A stretch of DNA of 64,000 bases, taken from contig NZ_FNBA01000003.1 in NCBI RefSeq assembly GCF_900102055.1, forward strand, positions 478,227 through 542,226. The letters run 5' to 3'. The position numbers and the translations under genes are program-made. Position 1 is the stretch's first letter, and the number at the start of each line of letters is the position of its first letter. The DNA is from Ulvibacter litoralis. GTDB lineage: Bacteria; Bacteroidota; Bacteroidia; Flavobacteriales; Flavobacteriaceae. The notes under the pieces are model-generated. The model was given only the letters and a program-made list of their open reading frames with translations. It had not been told where the DNA came from and did not search any database. Below, piece by piece: positions 44,274-52,670 of the stretch.

Positions 44274-45458
44274 TTATTTATGCTTAAGTGCGGGCATTAT
44301 TCTTTCTTGCAAAGCTCTGTATGTCGACTTTTCTGGCTCATCATTTATATTCCAACCATTAAATACAATTATTAAATTATGCTCTGGTGCTATCATTAAA
44401 TACTGACCTCCATATCCGTTGGCGGAATAAATTTTGGTTTTGCCAGTATCTGTATATTCAGGAATCCACCATTGATACCCGTATCCCGTAACACTTTTCC
44501 ATTGCGGTTTTACGTTTTTAAGTAAAGGGCTTGTGGATGTTGCGACCCAACCTTCAGATATAACTTGCTTACCGTCCCATTTTCCGTTGTTCAAAAACAA
44601 TGAGCCAATTTTAGCCAAGTCTTCTGCCTTAAGATATAAACCGCCTTCTGTGTCAATTTCTCCATCAGGCGTTTCTTTCCAATAATACTCTGTAATGCCG
44701 AGTGGCTCAAATAATTTTTCTTCTGCCCAATCGTCAATTCGTTTACCCGTAATGGTGCGAACGATTTTTCCTAAAAGCACAGTTCCTCCACCATTATACA
44801 CGAATCTTGTTCCTGGTATGGTATCCATAGGCTTACTCAGTACATATTCTATCCAATTGTCACTTGCTTCCAGCCTAAAACAGTCATTTGTAGTATCATT
44901 ATGGTCAGTCTCTTCATTCCATTGTAACCCACTTCTCATGGTCAATAAATCTTTAATGGATATGTTTTGCTTTCGTTTATCTACAAAGTCGGTATCATGA
45001 CCAGTCAACAAAGGCATTACTTTGTTATCAACGTTATAATCTTCATTCAAATCCAACGCAATACCTAAAAGGATGGAGGTGATACTTTTGGTTACAGACT
45101 GAAGGGTGTGTAATTCAGTTTGCTTGTAGTATGGATGCCAATCTGTACTATTGAAATTGTATTGATGATTGGTTGTGTCATATTTTTGAACAATGGTTTC
45201 ATAGTCCTGTTTATATTTATAATCTGCCAATAACTCGTCATTTTGTAGCACCATAAAGCGATCAATTAATCCATAATCACCGTTATTTATTTCTGAATTA
45301 ATTGAATCAATTACGGCTAAAACGACATTTAGGGAAGTTACTCTTTGAGTGTGTTTAATAGACTCTTTATCTTTATTTTTTGAATTACAGCCAATTAACG
45401 CAACTATAAGTAAAATTAAAAATGGTAGCCTTTTAATCATATTTACTATTGTTTTCAT
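44274..45458 (-). CDS. Beta-lactamase-like serine hydrolase lipoprotein
   Basis: A 394-residue lipoprotein (LIGC, Cys24) of the class C beta-lactamase/6-aminohexanoate hydrolase type. The nucleophile motif is S121-V-T-K124, the second motif YNGG in RFVYNGGGTVLLG, and the HNLI-V-FNGW end fits this group. Other members hydrolyse small amides or esters, or are penicillin-binding. Envelope located. Single gene followed by a partial element; upstream lies the copy at 45468-45692. Confidence 0.88.
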   Translation of the reverse strand: MKTIVNMIKRLPFLILLIVALIGCNSKNKDKESIKHTQRVTSLNVVLAVIDSINSEINNGDYGLIDRFMVLQNDELLADYKYKQDYETIVQKYDTTNHQYNFNSTDWHPYYKQTELHTLQSVTKSITSILLGIALDLNEDYNVDNKVMPLLTGHDTDFVDKRKQNISIKDLLTMRSGLQWNEETDHNDTTNDCFRLEASDNWIEYVLSKPMDTIPGTRFVYNGGGTVLLGKIVRTITGKRIDDWAEEKLFEPLGITEYYWKETPDGEIDTEGGLYLKAEDLAKIGSLFLNNGKWDGKQVISEGWVATSTSPLLKNVKPQWKSVTGYGYQWWIPEYTDTGKTKIYSANGYGGQYLMIAPEHNLIIVFNGWNINDEPEKSTYRALQERIMPALKHK

Positions 45459-45467
45459 AATTTTTTA

Positions 45468-45692
45468 ATTGAGTATAACAGCTTTCTATACTGATTGTTG
45501 CGTTTGGTGCAGCGCGATGAGGGCAGCAGCGACCAGTTCTTCATTCGTTTCTAATTCCAAATTCTTCGGAGTTTGTTGAGATTCAGAAGAGAAAACGCAA
45601 TCTAAATTTCGTAAGACTAATATAATCAATTAATTACAGAAAATTTTATATTGGTTCAAAAGTAAGGAATGAAAAAAATGCGTTGTTGGTAG
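45468..45692. repeat. Palindrome-ended intergenic element copy
   Basis: Left end gagtataacagctttctatac, inner gttgcgtttggtgcagcgcgatgagggcagcagcgaccag, later ttgttgagattcagaagagaaaacg, core agactaatataatcaatta and right end atgcgttgttggtagttggc. The right end ends 10 bases before the stop of the NmrA-type gene at 45703; the left end is 9 bases after the start of the serine hydrolase gene. Confidence 0.7.
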
Positions 45693-45702
45693 TTGGCTCA
45701 GA

Positions 45703-46551
45703 CTACTTATTTTTAAACATTTTAATCATTTCTATAGGACTTTTATGCGGACGCCCAGCTGCTTTTTCAAAATTTGATATCACATTATTAGCTCCATTAC
45801 GAATTCCTTCATAAATACCTGCAATGACAGTTCCTAAAAAATCACCTAATTCTCTTTTCCTTTCAGTAGCGTAATTTTCAACAGAAACCGAATTATACAC
45901 AAGGTTGGTGTTGTAAACTTGGTTAATATAATCAGCCAATTGAGTTTGGGTGATGGGGTTACCTACTAAATTGTAAATTTCTCCATTGTGCTTATCTTCA
46001 AAACTCATTTTAGCGTATGCAAATCCTAATTCTTCCCGGCTGGTATAGGCGCATTTTCCGTCACCTGCAGAATTTCTAATTTCGCCTTCCTTTACATACG
46101 TATCTATATATTCTAAATCTGGTTCAATATAGATGCCGTTTCTTCCAATACTCCAATTGAGACCTGAATTTTGAACATCTTTTTCTGTTTGTCGGTTGGA
46201 CTGCACTACAGAACTGAAGGCGTTGTTTTTTTCTGCTCCAACAATACTTGTATAGACGATCTTTTTAACTCCATTTGCTTTAGAAGCTTCAATCACGTTT
46301 CTATGTTGCTGGATTCTTTTTTGAGGTTCGTCCATTCCGGAAAGCAACACGACCGTGTCAACTCCTACTAGTGCTTCGTCAAATTCGGTACGATTGTTAT
46401 AATCTCCTTTTCTTATTTCAATGCCAAGGTATTTTACTTTTTCGGGCGTTCTTGCAATTCCAATGACATTTTCTTTACCTATTTCTTTTATTAATTGTTT
46501 TACTATGGTTGAACCAAGTTTACCGCTTGCTGATGTTACTGCTATTTTCAT
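45703..46551 (-). CDS. NmrA/atypical SDR NAD(P)-binding protein
   Basis: A 282-residue atypical short-chain dehydrogenase: Rossmann motif TSASGKLGSTIV at 7-18, a VVLLSGMDEP strand, KIVYTSIVGAEKNN in place of the SDR Tyr-x-x-x-Lys, and the NmrA/QorB-like second half (YTSREELGFAYAKM). Members are quinone reductases or redox sensors using NADP(H). It is the last gene of a cluster of seven minus-strand genes led by an AraC regulator (50910 to 45703), spaced 2 bases from the hydrolase upstream. Confidence 0.87.
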   Translation of the reverse strand: MKIAVTSASGKLGSTIVKQLIKEIGKENVIGIARTPEKVKYLGIEIRKGDYNNRTEFDEALVGVDTVVLLSGMDEPQKRIQQHRNVIEASKANGVKKIVYTSIVGAEKNNAFSSVVQSNRQTEKDVQNSGLNWSIGRNGIYIEPDLEYIDTYVKEGEIRNSAGDGKCAYTSREELGFAYAKMSFEDKHNGEIYNLVGNPITQTQLADYINQVYNTNLVYNSVSVENYATERKRELGDFLGTVIAGIYEGIRNGANNVISNFEKAAGRPHKSPIEMIKMFKNK

Positions 46552-46553
46552 TT

Positions 46554-47414
46554 TTAATTTTCTTTTTGAATTTGAAGGACTCGTTTCGTTATTAGATTAA
46601 TTATAAATTCTGAATCTTTCCAAGCCAATTCGTGACCTTTTTCTGAAATAGAAATTACCTCTATATTCTGAAAAGTTTTTTCACTGTAATGAATGTTTTC
46701 ATAAGGTACAATATTATCGGTATTTCCATGAATATGTAAAATGGGAATAGTAAGATTTTTCCAATCGTTTTCTATTAATGAAAGTTCTTTTGCGTGCACT
46801 TTCTTTTCATCACCTGCGACACGGTAGGCGGTTGGAACTAACCATCGTGTTAATTTCCACTGTGTAAATCGTGAAGCCCAGATATGCTTCTCATTAGTTG
46901 GGTCTATTGCTGGTGAAATCATTACCACTGCTTTAACGTTCGCATTTAAAACGCCTACTCTTGCTGCAATAGGACCACCATAGGATGAACCAATTACAAT
47001 GATATTCTTTAATTTTTTATCGTTGATAATCGCACTCATTAATTGAGCCTGATCATCAATAGAACTTATTGGTGTGCCAAAGTTCGAATAACCATAACCA
47101 GGTCTGTCAACAGCATACATATTTGCAGTTGCTTTAAGCGTAGCATCTGTAAGGTATCCGTCCCAAGTGGAAAGAGAACTGGGTGCTCCGTGAATAAAAA
47201 CGAGATTCACATTTTTGCCTTCTGATTTAATTTCTTGAATTCTAATTTTTAAATCAAGGCTATCAACTTCAACATAAGAAATTTTACTTTCGATTTCTAA
47301 ATGATTAAACTTCTTTTGAATTTCTTGATCAGATTTTCGCCATTGCAAGACAGTGCAAGAAGTGCTGCTCAAACAAATAAATATTATTATCAATATGTAA
47401 AAGAAGATTTTCAT
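46554..47414 (-). CDS. Alpha/beta hydrolase lipoprotein
   Basis: A 286-residue serine hydrolase with a lipoprotein signal (LSSTSC, Cys20). HGAPSSLSTW holds the oxyanion region, GSSYGG the nucleophile elbow, GNTDNIVP the acid and KGHELAW the His. Envelope-located esterase or epoxide-hydrolase-like protein; substrate unknown. It lies between the MsrQ-like membrane gene (21 bases) and the NmrA-type gene (2 bases) in the same cluster. Confidence 0.85.
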   Translation of the reverse strand: MKIFFYILIIIFICLSSTSCTVLQWRKSDQEIQKKFNHLEIESKISYVEVDSLDLKIRIQEIKSEGKNVNLVFIHGAPSSLSTWDGYLTDATLKATANMYAVDRPGYGYSNFGTPISSIDDQAQLMSAIINDKKLKNIIVIGSSYGGPIAARVGVLNANVKAVVMISPAIDPTNEKHIWASRFTQWKLTRWLVPTAYRVAGDEKKVHAKELSLIENDWKNLTIPILHIHGNTDNIVPYENIHYSEKTFQNIEVISISEKGHELAWKDSEFIINLITKRVLQIQKEN

Positions 47415-47435
47415 GTGGTTTATTGGTTCAATGGC

Positions 47436-48065
47436 TTAAACTTTACTGATTCTTCTATTTTTTCTGAAAGCAATTATCTTTTCTTTTATTAACGGTATTC
47501 TAATAATAAATCCGAAGCCTACGATAACAGCATAAATAACCCAAGTTTTATCTAAAAGGGCTACGTGAAGCAAACTTAAAAAGATGGCAGCATACGAGAA
47601 GCTTTGAAGCTTTTTCCATGTTCCTTTTAGCTTCTTCATTGATTTTCTATTCGATGTTATCAATAAAGGTATGACAATTAAAACAGCTACAAATCCTACA
47701 ATATAGTTTGCTTGTGTAAATGTCTCAAGAAATCCTTCAGCAATAATAAAAATGATAAAGTGAAGTAGACTCCATACGGCAGTTGAAATGCCCATAGCTT
47801 GTCTCACAAAAAGATTGTTGACGCCAAATAGGATGAAAAATGGGGTACAGGTAAGGACGGCTGTCATCCAACGTATTGCAAATTCTCCAGATATGTGATA
47901 CATCATTTCTAAAGTGGTCATCCCATCGCTACCTGCATTTTTAAACAAAGCAATTGCTACTCCATTGCTAAAATCAAAAGTCAGCATGTTGAGAATGATA
48001 AATAGTGGTACTATTGCTAAAATAGTGACAATCATCCAACCGTAGTTTCTTTTTACGAATTTCAT
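47436..48065 (-). CDS. Ferric-reductase-like (MsrQ/YedZ-type) membrane protein
   Basis: A 209-residue inner-membrane protein with six helices, matching the layout of MsrQ: HISGEFAIRWMTAVLTCTPF, then VRQAMGISTAVWSLLHFIIF with His102 and GTWKKLQSFSYAAIFLSLLH with His167. In MsrQ the phrase corresponding to KLQSF normally has a His; here it is Gln153, so one b-heme ligand seems changed. No MsrP molybdopterin partner is encoded nearby. It might pass electrons to another periplasmic acceptor; inference. Confidence 0.72.
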   Translation of the reverse strand: MKFVKRNYGWMIVTILAIVPLFIILNMLTFDFSNGVAIALFKNAGSDGMTTLEMMYHISGEFAIRWMTAVLTCTPFFILFGVNNLFVRQAMGISTAVWSLLHFIIFIIAEGFLETFTQANYIVGFVAVLIVIPLLITSNRKSMKKLKGTWKKLQSFSYAAIFLSLLHVALLDKTWVIYAVIVGFGFIIRIPLIKEKIIAFRKNRRISKV

Positions 48066-48066
48066 A

Positions 48067-48264
48067 TCATTGATTATTTTTTAGCGCTGTTAACTCTTTT
48101 TCTAGTTTTTCTGCTTTTCCTTTAAACGTTTCCATCGCTTTTTTTAGTTGACTTACTTTCTTCAATATTTCTTTATCCTGAAGGGTTTCATAAGAAATCG
48201 TACCGTTTGTTTCTTTTATTTTTGATTTGCTGCCGCATGTTGGGCAAATGGATACTTGACTCAT
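48067..48264 (-). CDS. Small zinc-ribbon coiled-coil protein
   Basis: A 65-residue protein: CPTCGS at 7-12 (only one CxxC, so zinc binding would need a dimer) and a lysine-rich coiled coil from 35 to 62 (ILKKVSQLKKAMETFKGKAE). Located seven bases after the methyltransferase gene and one base before the MsrQ-like gene, so translationally tied to both. Function unknown. Confidence 0.7.
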   Translation of the reverse strand: MSQVSICPTCGSKSKIKETNGTISYETLQDKEILKKVSQLKKAMETFKGKAEKLEKELTALKNNQ

Positions 48265-48271
48265 AACTTTT

Positions 48272-48901
48272 TTATTTTTTAATCGTAATGAATACTACCT
48301 TTCCTCCAAGTTGAGGTTGTAAATGATATTTCTTATTTTGACCAATCGTATTTAAAAATGCTTTCGTTTCGGTCATTTCTGCATTATCAACATAGATAAT
48401 TGTGTTGGTATGAAAATTAGGTTCAAGCATTTGAAATAAGGGTAGGTATAAATCTTTCCAGCCATCCAATAACAATAAATCTATAGGTTTGTCATGATTT
48501 TTTAAGGTCACCATGGCATCACCAATTCTTACATCAATTAAGTCAATTACTCTTGCTTTTTTAAAATTTTCAATGGCCTTTTGAGCTTTAGATTCGATTA
48601 ATTCTGTAGTAATAATATGACCTTGTGTTTCCAAAACTCCTTGTGCTAAAAACAATGTCGAAATGCCAAATGATGTTCCAAACTCCACAATGTTTTTAAT
48701 GTTATTTTCTTTGATAAGCCACTTCAAATCTTTTCCTTGTTCTCTGGTGATGGAAAGGTATACATCTTTAAAATCTGTGGGTTGCATAGACTTGAAAATA
48801 CTATTTGCAGCTCCTTTCATCATTTTAAGCATATCAAATTTAGAATCTTCAAAAAGTTCATTTAAGGTTGCTGTTATTTGATTTTCTTGTGATGTTATCA
48901 T
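48272..48901 (-). CDS. Class I SAM-dependent O-methyltransferase-like protein
   Basis: A 209-residue cytoplasmic methyltransferase. NIVEFGTSFGISTLFLAQG holds the SAM-binding motif I, LIDVRIGDAMVTL the motif II Asp and PIDLLLLDGWKDLYLP the catalytic DGxK-type region; YVDNAEMTET follows. This matches the catechol-O-methyltransferase-like family (methyltransferase 3/24). It lies in the AraC-led cluster, 78 bases after the MBL-fold gene; substrate unknown. Confidence 0.87.
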   Translation of the reverse strand: MITSQENQITATLNELFEDSKFDMLKMMKGAANSIFKSMQPTDFKDVYLSITREQGKDLKWLIKENNIKNIVEFGTSFGISTLFLAQGVLETQGHIITTELIESKAQKAIENFKKARVIDLIDVRIGDAMVTLKNHDKPIDLLLLDGWKDLYLPLFQMLEPNFHTNTIIYVDNAEMTETKAFLNTIGQNKKYHLQPQLGGKVVFITIKK

Positions 48902-48979
48902 AGTTTTTAGTTTTAAAAGAAGGAATATCAGAATACGATTGATATTCCTTACTGTTGTGCATCAATTTAATATGCCAAA

Positions 48980-49939
48980 TTAAAACCAATCAGTTCCAGG
49001 GTCTCCAGGAAAAAAAGCGTCAGGAAGTGACAATAATAGTCCACCTTCATGATAAGTAGGATATAATAATTGAAGTTCATCTATTACCTGTTGCTGTGTT
49101 GTTGCTGTACCTCCTCCAGAAAGTGTTTGAGTTCCCTTGATAATACCTTGGGCGTTTTGTAGATATTCTATATTTTCATCAATTACAGTTCCTACATCAG
49201 AACGAGATCCGTTATGGCCTACAAAGAGATGGTTGTAATCTGAAAAATTGGTTTTTAGCATATTTAAACCAGCTATCCAATTGTTAATCTCATCTTCGGT
49301 GTCATTTGGTGTATATTCTCTTAAATAAATATGAGTAAGGTTATATACAAGATCTCCAGAAAAAATCACTTTATGTTCTTGATTATGGATATAGCCATTT
49401 TCTCCAGTTTCGGCGTTAGACACTTTGTCAAAAGTAAATTCTAAACCTCCTATTTCTAGGGAGCCATTAACTCCAATTACTGCATTAGGGTATAAGCTTG
49501 TGAAATCGGCTGTGTTATTTAATTGATTCGCAACAGTACTTTCGGCATAAAAGTCCAAATCAGTAAAATTTGCTGCACCTCCATAATGGTCGCCATGATT
49601 ATGAGTTATAATAACAGCACCAGACTTATTGATAAGATCTATATAAGCCTTTAATTCATCTGCAAAAGCAGGCGCAGGCCCTAAATCTACAACTACAATA
49701 TCATTTTCCGTCTCAACAATCGTTACTGTGTAAGGTGCCGAAGTAAAATCGATGGTATGATATCTTACGGTATTTTCTGTAATTACGTTTACAGAGCCCG
49801 TTGTAATAATGGAACTTGAAGGTGCAGTTCCGAAGTCTACTGTTACTTGTGAATTTGAATCATCATCACTACTACAAGCATACACTGTAATGGCCAACAT
49901 GATTGTGGCCGCAAATTTTAAATTTAAATACTTCATCAT
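48980..49939 (-). CDS. MBL-fold metallo-hydrolase lipoprotein
   Basis: A 319-residue lipoprotein (ITVYAC, Cys22) with a metallo-beta-lactamase fold. The metal motif is H113-N-H115-G-D117-H118; later metal residues are the Asp in IFSGDLVY and His in FVGHNGS. No DNA/RNA-processing (beta-CASP) domain. It would use two zinc or iron ions for hydrolysis of an ester or lactone in the envelope. It lies after the AraC gene and before the methyltransferase. Confidence 0.88.
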   Translation of the reverse strand: MMKYLNLKFAATIMLAITVYACSSDDDSNSQVTVDFGTAPSSSIITTGSVNVITENTVRYHTIDFTSAPYTVTIVETENDIVVVDLGPAPAFADELKAYIDLINKSGAVIITHNHGDHYGGAANFTDLDFYAESTVANQLNNTADFTSLYPNAVIGVNGSLEIGGLEFTFDKVSNAETGENGYIHNQEHKVIFSGDLVYNLTHIYLREYTPNDTEDEINNWIAGLNMLKTNFSDYNHLFVGHNGSRSDVGTVIDENIEYLQNAQGIIKGTQTLSGGGTATTQQQVIDELQLLYPTYHEGGLLLSLPDAFFPGDPGTDWF

Positions 49940-50034
49940 TTTAATGTTTAGTTTGATTATTAATACTGCAAAATTGAGGTATTAATAAAATATTCGAACT
50001 GGAAAAATGATGCTAAAAATGGTAAATATGGGAA

Positions 50035-50910
50035 TTATTTGTTTTTTAATTGCTGAGATTTAAATGCCTTTGGAGTCATACTCATTTTGTTTTTAAAAAA
50101 TTTTGTAAAGTTGGTAACTTCATCAAAACCTGTGTCAAAAGCGATCTCTTTTAAGCTTTTTTCAGTACTTACAATGGCACGTTTCGCCTCAAGGATGACA
50201 TAGTTGTCTATGAAAGATTTGGCAGTGTTTATGGTGAAATCCTTCACTACTTGATTTAAGTGTTTTGTAGAAATGACCAATTTATCAGCGTAATCTTTAA
50301 CGTTTCGGGTAGTGGTATAATTGGATTCTACTAAATTTTTGAATTTTATAAAAGTATCGTAGTGCTTTGAATTGTGGTCTTGTTCCTTATTGGTATGTGT
50401 TTTACGTTCTAGCCTTAATAAATATATATTTAATAAAGAAGCAACTATGTTTTTCTGAGCATAGGTATTTTCTATTTGCAATTCTTGTATAAGTTGCTTT
50501 AGAAAAGTGTCATTGCCTTTTTTATCATAGGCTATGGGTGAAGATGTATGGTAATTATATAAATGCGATATTAAATTTATGGACGATTTTGAAAAATAGT
50601 TCAGTACGAAATCCTCTGTAAATAAAATTAAGAAACCTTCATATTGAGGATTGCTTTGAAAAGCATGTACTTGTCCTTTCGCAATTTTCAAGACTGAACC
50701 TGCCTTTAAACTGTATTCTTTTAAATCAATTTGATGGGTTCCAGTTCCTTTCGTAACAATTAACAATGCAAAAAAAGTGATTCTGTGTGGTAGCGCAGGA
50801 TTATGGTCTAAATCAGTAAATATTCGGGCAAATAAATTAGATACATTTAGAAACTCAAAATCGTTTGAGTTTTCGGCACTTTGAAATGATATGTTAGGAA
50901 TGTTTTTCAA
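50035..50910 (-). CDS. AraC-family transcriptional activator
   Basis: A 291-residue regulator with an N-terminal cupin (GTHQIDLKEYSLKAGSVLKIAKGQVHAF) and a C-terminal double helix-turn-helix (LVISTKHLNQVVKDFT, then SLKEIAFDTGFDEVTNFTKFFKNKMSMTPKAFK). It heads the minus-strand cluster of MBL, methyltransferase, zinc-ribbon, MsrQ-like, hydrolase and NmrA genes and probably activates it. The ligand is unknown. Upstream is the 50955-51100 intergenic element. Confidence 0.9.
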   Translation of the reverse strand: MKNIPNISFQSAENSNDFEFLNVSNLFARIFTDLDHNPALPHRITFFALLIVTKGTGTHQIDLKEYSLKAGSVLKIAKGQVHAFQSNPQYEGFLILFTEDFVLNYFSKSSINLISHLYNYHTSSPIAYDKKGNDTFLKQLIQELQIENTYAQKNIVASLLNIYLLRLERKTHTNKEQDHNSKHYDTFIKFKNLVESNYTTTRNVKDYADKLVISTKHLNQVVKDFTINTAKSFIDNYVILEAKRAIVSTEKSLKEIAFDTGFDEVTNFTKFFKNKMSMTPKAFKSQQLKNK

Positions 50911-50954
50911 ATAGGTTTTTTAGCGTTCATCAACTTAATAAATATTTTTAATTT

Positions 50955-51100
50955 AATCTTAGCACTAAATTATTTGGAGCTTTGTGAGACTCAGGAAGGC
51001 AAACTTTACGTTGTTCTTATATAACCAATATAGTTAAATATTTGCAATCAATTACCTCTAGTTTCGTAAGCGCTATAATTGATATGCATTGTTAATGGTA
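50955..51100. repeat. Intergenic element copy, left half missing
   Basis: attatttggagctttgtgagactcaggaaggcaaactttacg, the core taaccaatatagttaaatatttgcaatcaatt and the right end cgtaagcgctataattgatatgcattgttaatgg match the copies at 54184 and 57244. No clear left end is seen. The right end stops eight bases before the stop codon of the next gene. Confidence 0.6.
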
Positions 51101-51107
51101 TGACTTT

Positions 51108-51833
51108 CTATTCCAATCCTTTTTTGTCAGGATTCCAAAATGGCTTCGTTTTAATTTGTTTTGTATTCCATTGAAGCTCTTTTCTTAAATAGTTATTTAT
51201 AGCAATACAAATCCTACTATCTCCTGCAATATATGCCATTTTAGCACCTTTAAGTTGCGGCAATAAATGATCTATTTTGGCTATAATTTCTTTTAGATTA
51301 TTCTCTTCTATGCTATAAAAGTTGAATGGTTTTTTATTATCTATATCTGCGTATAATTCTGTAATATTATTGTTGTAAATAATGATTTCTACGTGTTTGT
51401 CTTTAGATAAATATCTATTTATAATATATAAATGAGATAATGCAGATAGGTCGCCAATCATTAAATAGCTATCTGCAGTAGTGTCTAAGGTAAACTTACC
51501 TCTTTTTGTTTTGTAATAAATAGTATCGCCAACCATACAGTCTTTCACCCATTGCGCACCAATGCCATTGCTATGTGTGGCTATGGCAAGACTAAATGTG
51601 TTTTTGTCTTTATCTATACTCCAAATAGAATAGCTTCTAACCATATCTTTTTTTGAGCTAGCTTCTTGACCTAAACCAACTCCTAAGCGAATAAAACAGC
51701 CTGGTACAAAATCCATTGTTTTTACTACTTCACTTTGAATTTCAATTTTATATACGCTTTTTGAGAGTTGTACTTTGGATGTAATTACACCATTATCCAT
51801 TATTTTTTTGATGATCTTTTCTATGAACGCCAT
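51108..51833 (-). CDS. Siderophore-interacting FAD-binding protein
   Basis: About 241 residues from the preferred ATG at 51833 (MAFIEKIIKK); an upstream ATG at 51899 adds a Cys/Asn-rich lead without similarity. FAD-binding barrel with FVPGCFIRLG, and a RSYSIW motif matching the R-x-Y-S/T flavin motif of ferric-siderophore reductases, then a NAD(P)-binding half with YLMIGDLSALSHL and AYIAGDSRICIAI. Predicted cytoplasmic NAD(P)H-dependent ferric-siderophore reductase. It follows marR and has a copy of the same palindrome in front. Confidence 0.82.
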   Translation of the reverse strand: MAFIEKIIKKIMDNGVITSKVQLSKSVYKIEIQSEVVKTMDFVPGCFIRLGVGLGQEASSKKDMVRSYSIWSIDKDKNTFSLAIATHSNGIGAQWVKDCMVGDTIYYKTKRGKFTLDTTADSYLMIGDLSALSHLYIINRYLSKDKHVEIIIYNNNITELYADIDNKKPFNFYSIEENNLKEIIAKIDHLLPQLKGAKMAYIAGDSRICIAINNYLRKELQWNTKQIKTKPFWNPDKKGLE

Positions 51834-51950
51834 AATTTTCAATTTTTCAGTTTTGCTTTTAAATAAATAATTACTCTTGTTAAAACAGCCGGAATGCACA
51901 AAAAGACAGTTACTTTTAGCAATGGAAGTACATAAATTAGCTATTGAATT

Positions 51951-51964
51951 GTTGATTAGTCAAC
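51951..51964. promoter_or_regulatory. MarR operator copy before the siderophore-interacting gene
   Basis: GTTGATTAGTCAAC, identical over 14 bases to the sequence before marR at 52421-52434. Arms GTTGA/TCAAC around TTAG. It lies between marR and the reductase gene, so the same regulator probably controls the second gene from this site. Confidence 0.65.
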
Positions 51965-51979
51965 TATTGGTATAAATTT

Positions 51980-52411
51980 TTATTTGATGTTATTAAGTAG
52001 TTTGTTGAGAAGTTGATTAAGGTTTTTTGCTTCTTCTTCTGAAAAACAGCTTAATGCTTCATTAACGGTTTCTTCAGATGCTTTGGTAAAAACTTGAACC
52101 ATTTTCCTGCCTTCTTGCGTTAGTGAAATGGTATGTGATCTAGAATCTTTTCCTGATTTTCTAATTACTAGGTTCTTTGTTTCTAAATGGTCCAGTAATC
52201 GTTTTATTGCAGCTCTATCTTTATGTTGTAGTTCTGCAAGCTGACTTTGATTCATTTCTCCTTCATTAGAAATTACCACTAATAATCGCCATTGTTCAGG
52301 GGTAGTATTAGATCCTGTACTTTTAAATTTGGCTTGTAATTTTTGTTGTAATATTCTAGAAATGGTAGTGGTTAAATAACCAACCGAATCTGTAAACACA
52401 TATTTTTTCAT
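51980..52411 (-). CDS. MarR-family transcriptional regulator
   Basis: A 143-residue winged-helix dimer: SQLAELQHKDRAAIKRLLDHLETKNLV is the recognition helix region and RKSGKDSRSHTISLTQEGRKM the wing. It would bind the palindrome GTTGATTAGTCAAC found both upstream of its own start (52421-52434) and between it and the ferric-siderophore-reductase-like gene. This points to an autoregulated two-gene unit responding to a ligand or oxidant. There are no cysteines in obvious sensing positions. Confidence 0.9.
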   Translation of the reverse strand: MKKYVFTDSVGYLTTTISRILQQKLQAKFKSTGSNTTPEQWRLLVVISNEGEMNQSQLAELQHKDRAAIKRLLDHLETKNLVIRKSGKDSRSHTISLTQEGRKMVQVFTKASEETVNEALSCFSEEEAKNLNQLLNKLLNNIK

Positions 52412-52420
52412 TTAATAAAC

Positions 52421-52434
52421 GTTGATTAGTCAAC
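52421..52434. promoter_or_regulatory. MarR autoregulatory operator
   Basis: GTTGATTAGTCAAC ten bases upstream of the marR start. Identical 14-base copy at 51951-51964. See that entry. Confidence 0.65.
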
Positions 52435-52504
52435 AAAAGTAGTCAAAATAATGAAATGAATTATAAATAATTTAATTTGTTTTATGGGGCATATTTTTAC
52501 TTTA

Positions 52505-52663
52505 CCGTTAACGGGTTATTATATTGCAAGTTATGCGTTGTGAAGTGTAAGGCTCAGCAAGACAAGCTTAATGTGATTTTTAGATAACCGATATAGCTAA
52601 ATATTTGTAGAGAATATTAAATAATTACCACAAGAGCCATCATCGTTAAATTTTGTCGTAGCA
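52505..52663. repeat. Palindrome-ended intergenic element copy, shortened inside
   Basis: Left end ccgttaacgggttattatat, then directly ttatgcgttgtgaagtgtaaggctcagcaagacaagc, core taaccgatatagctaaatatttgtag, right end accacaagagccatcatcg and gtcgtagcacg. The inner block gcgcgatgagggcagcagcgacaagttc is missing. The right end stops eight bases before the next gene's stop. Confidence 0.65.
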
Positions 52664-52670
52664 CGTTTTT

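Noticed and set aside
45703..50910. A secondary-metabolite biosynthesis cluster
   Set aside because: A methyltransferase, hydrolases and a reductase are present, but there is no synthase, carrier protein or peptide precursor.
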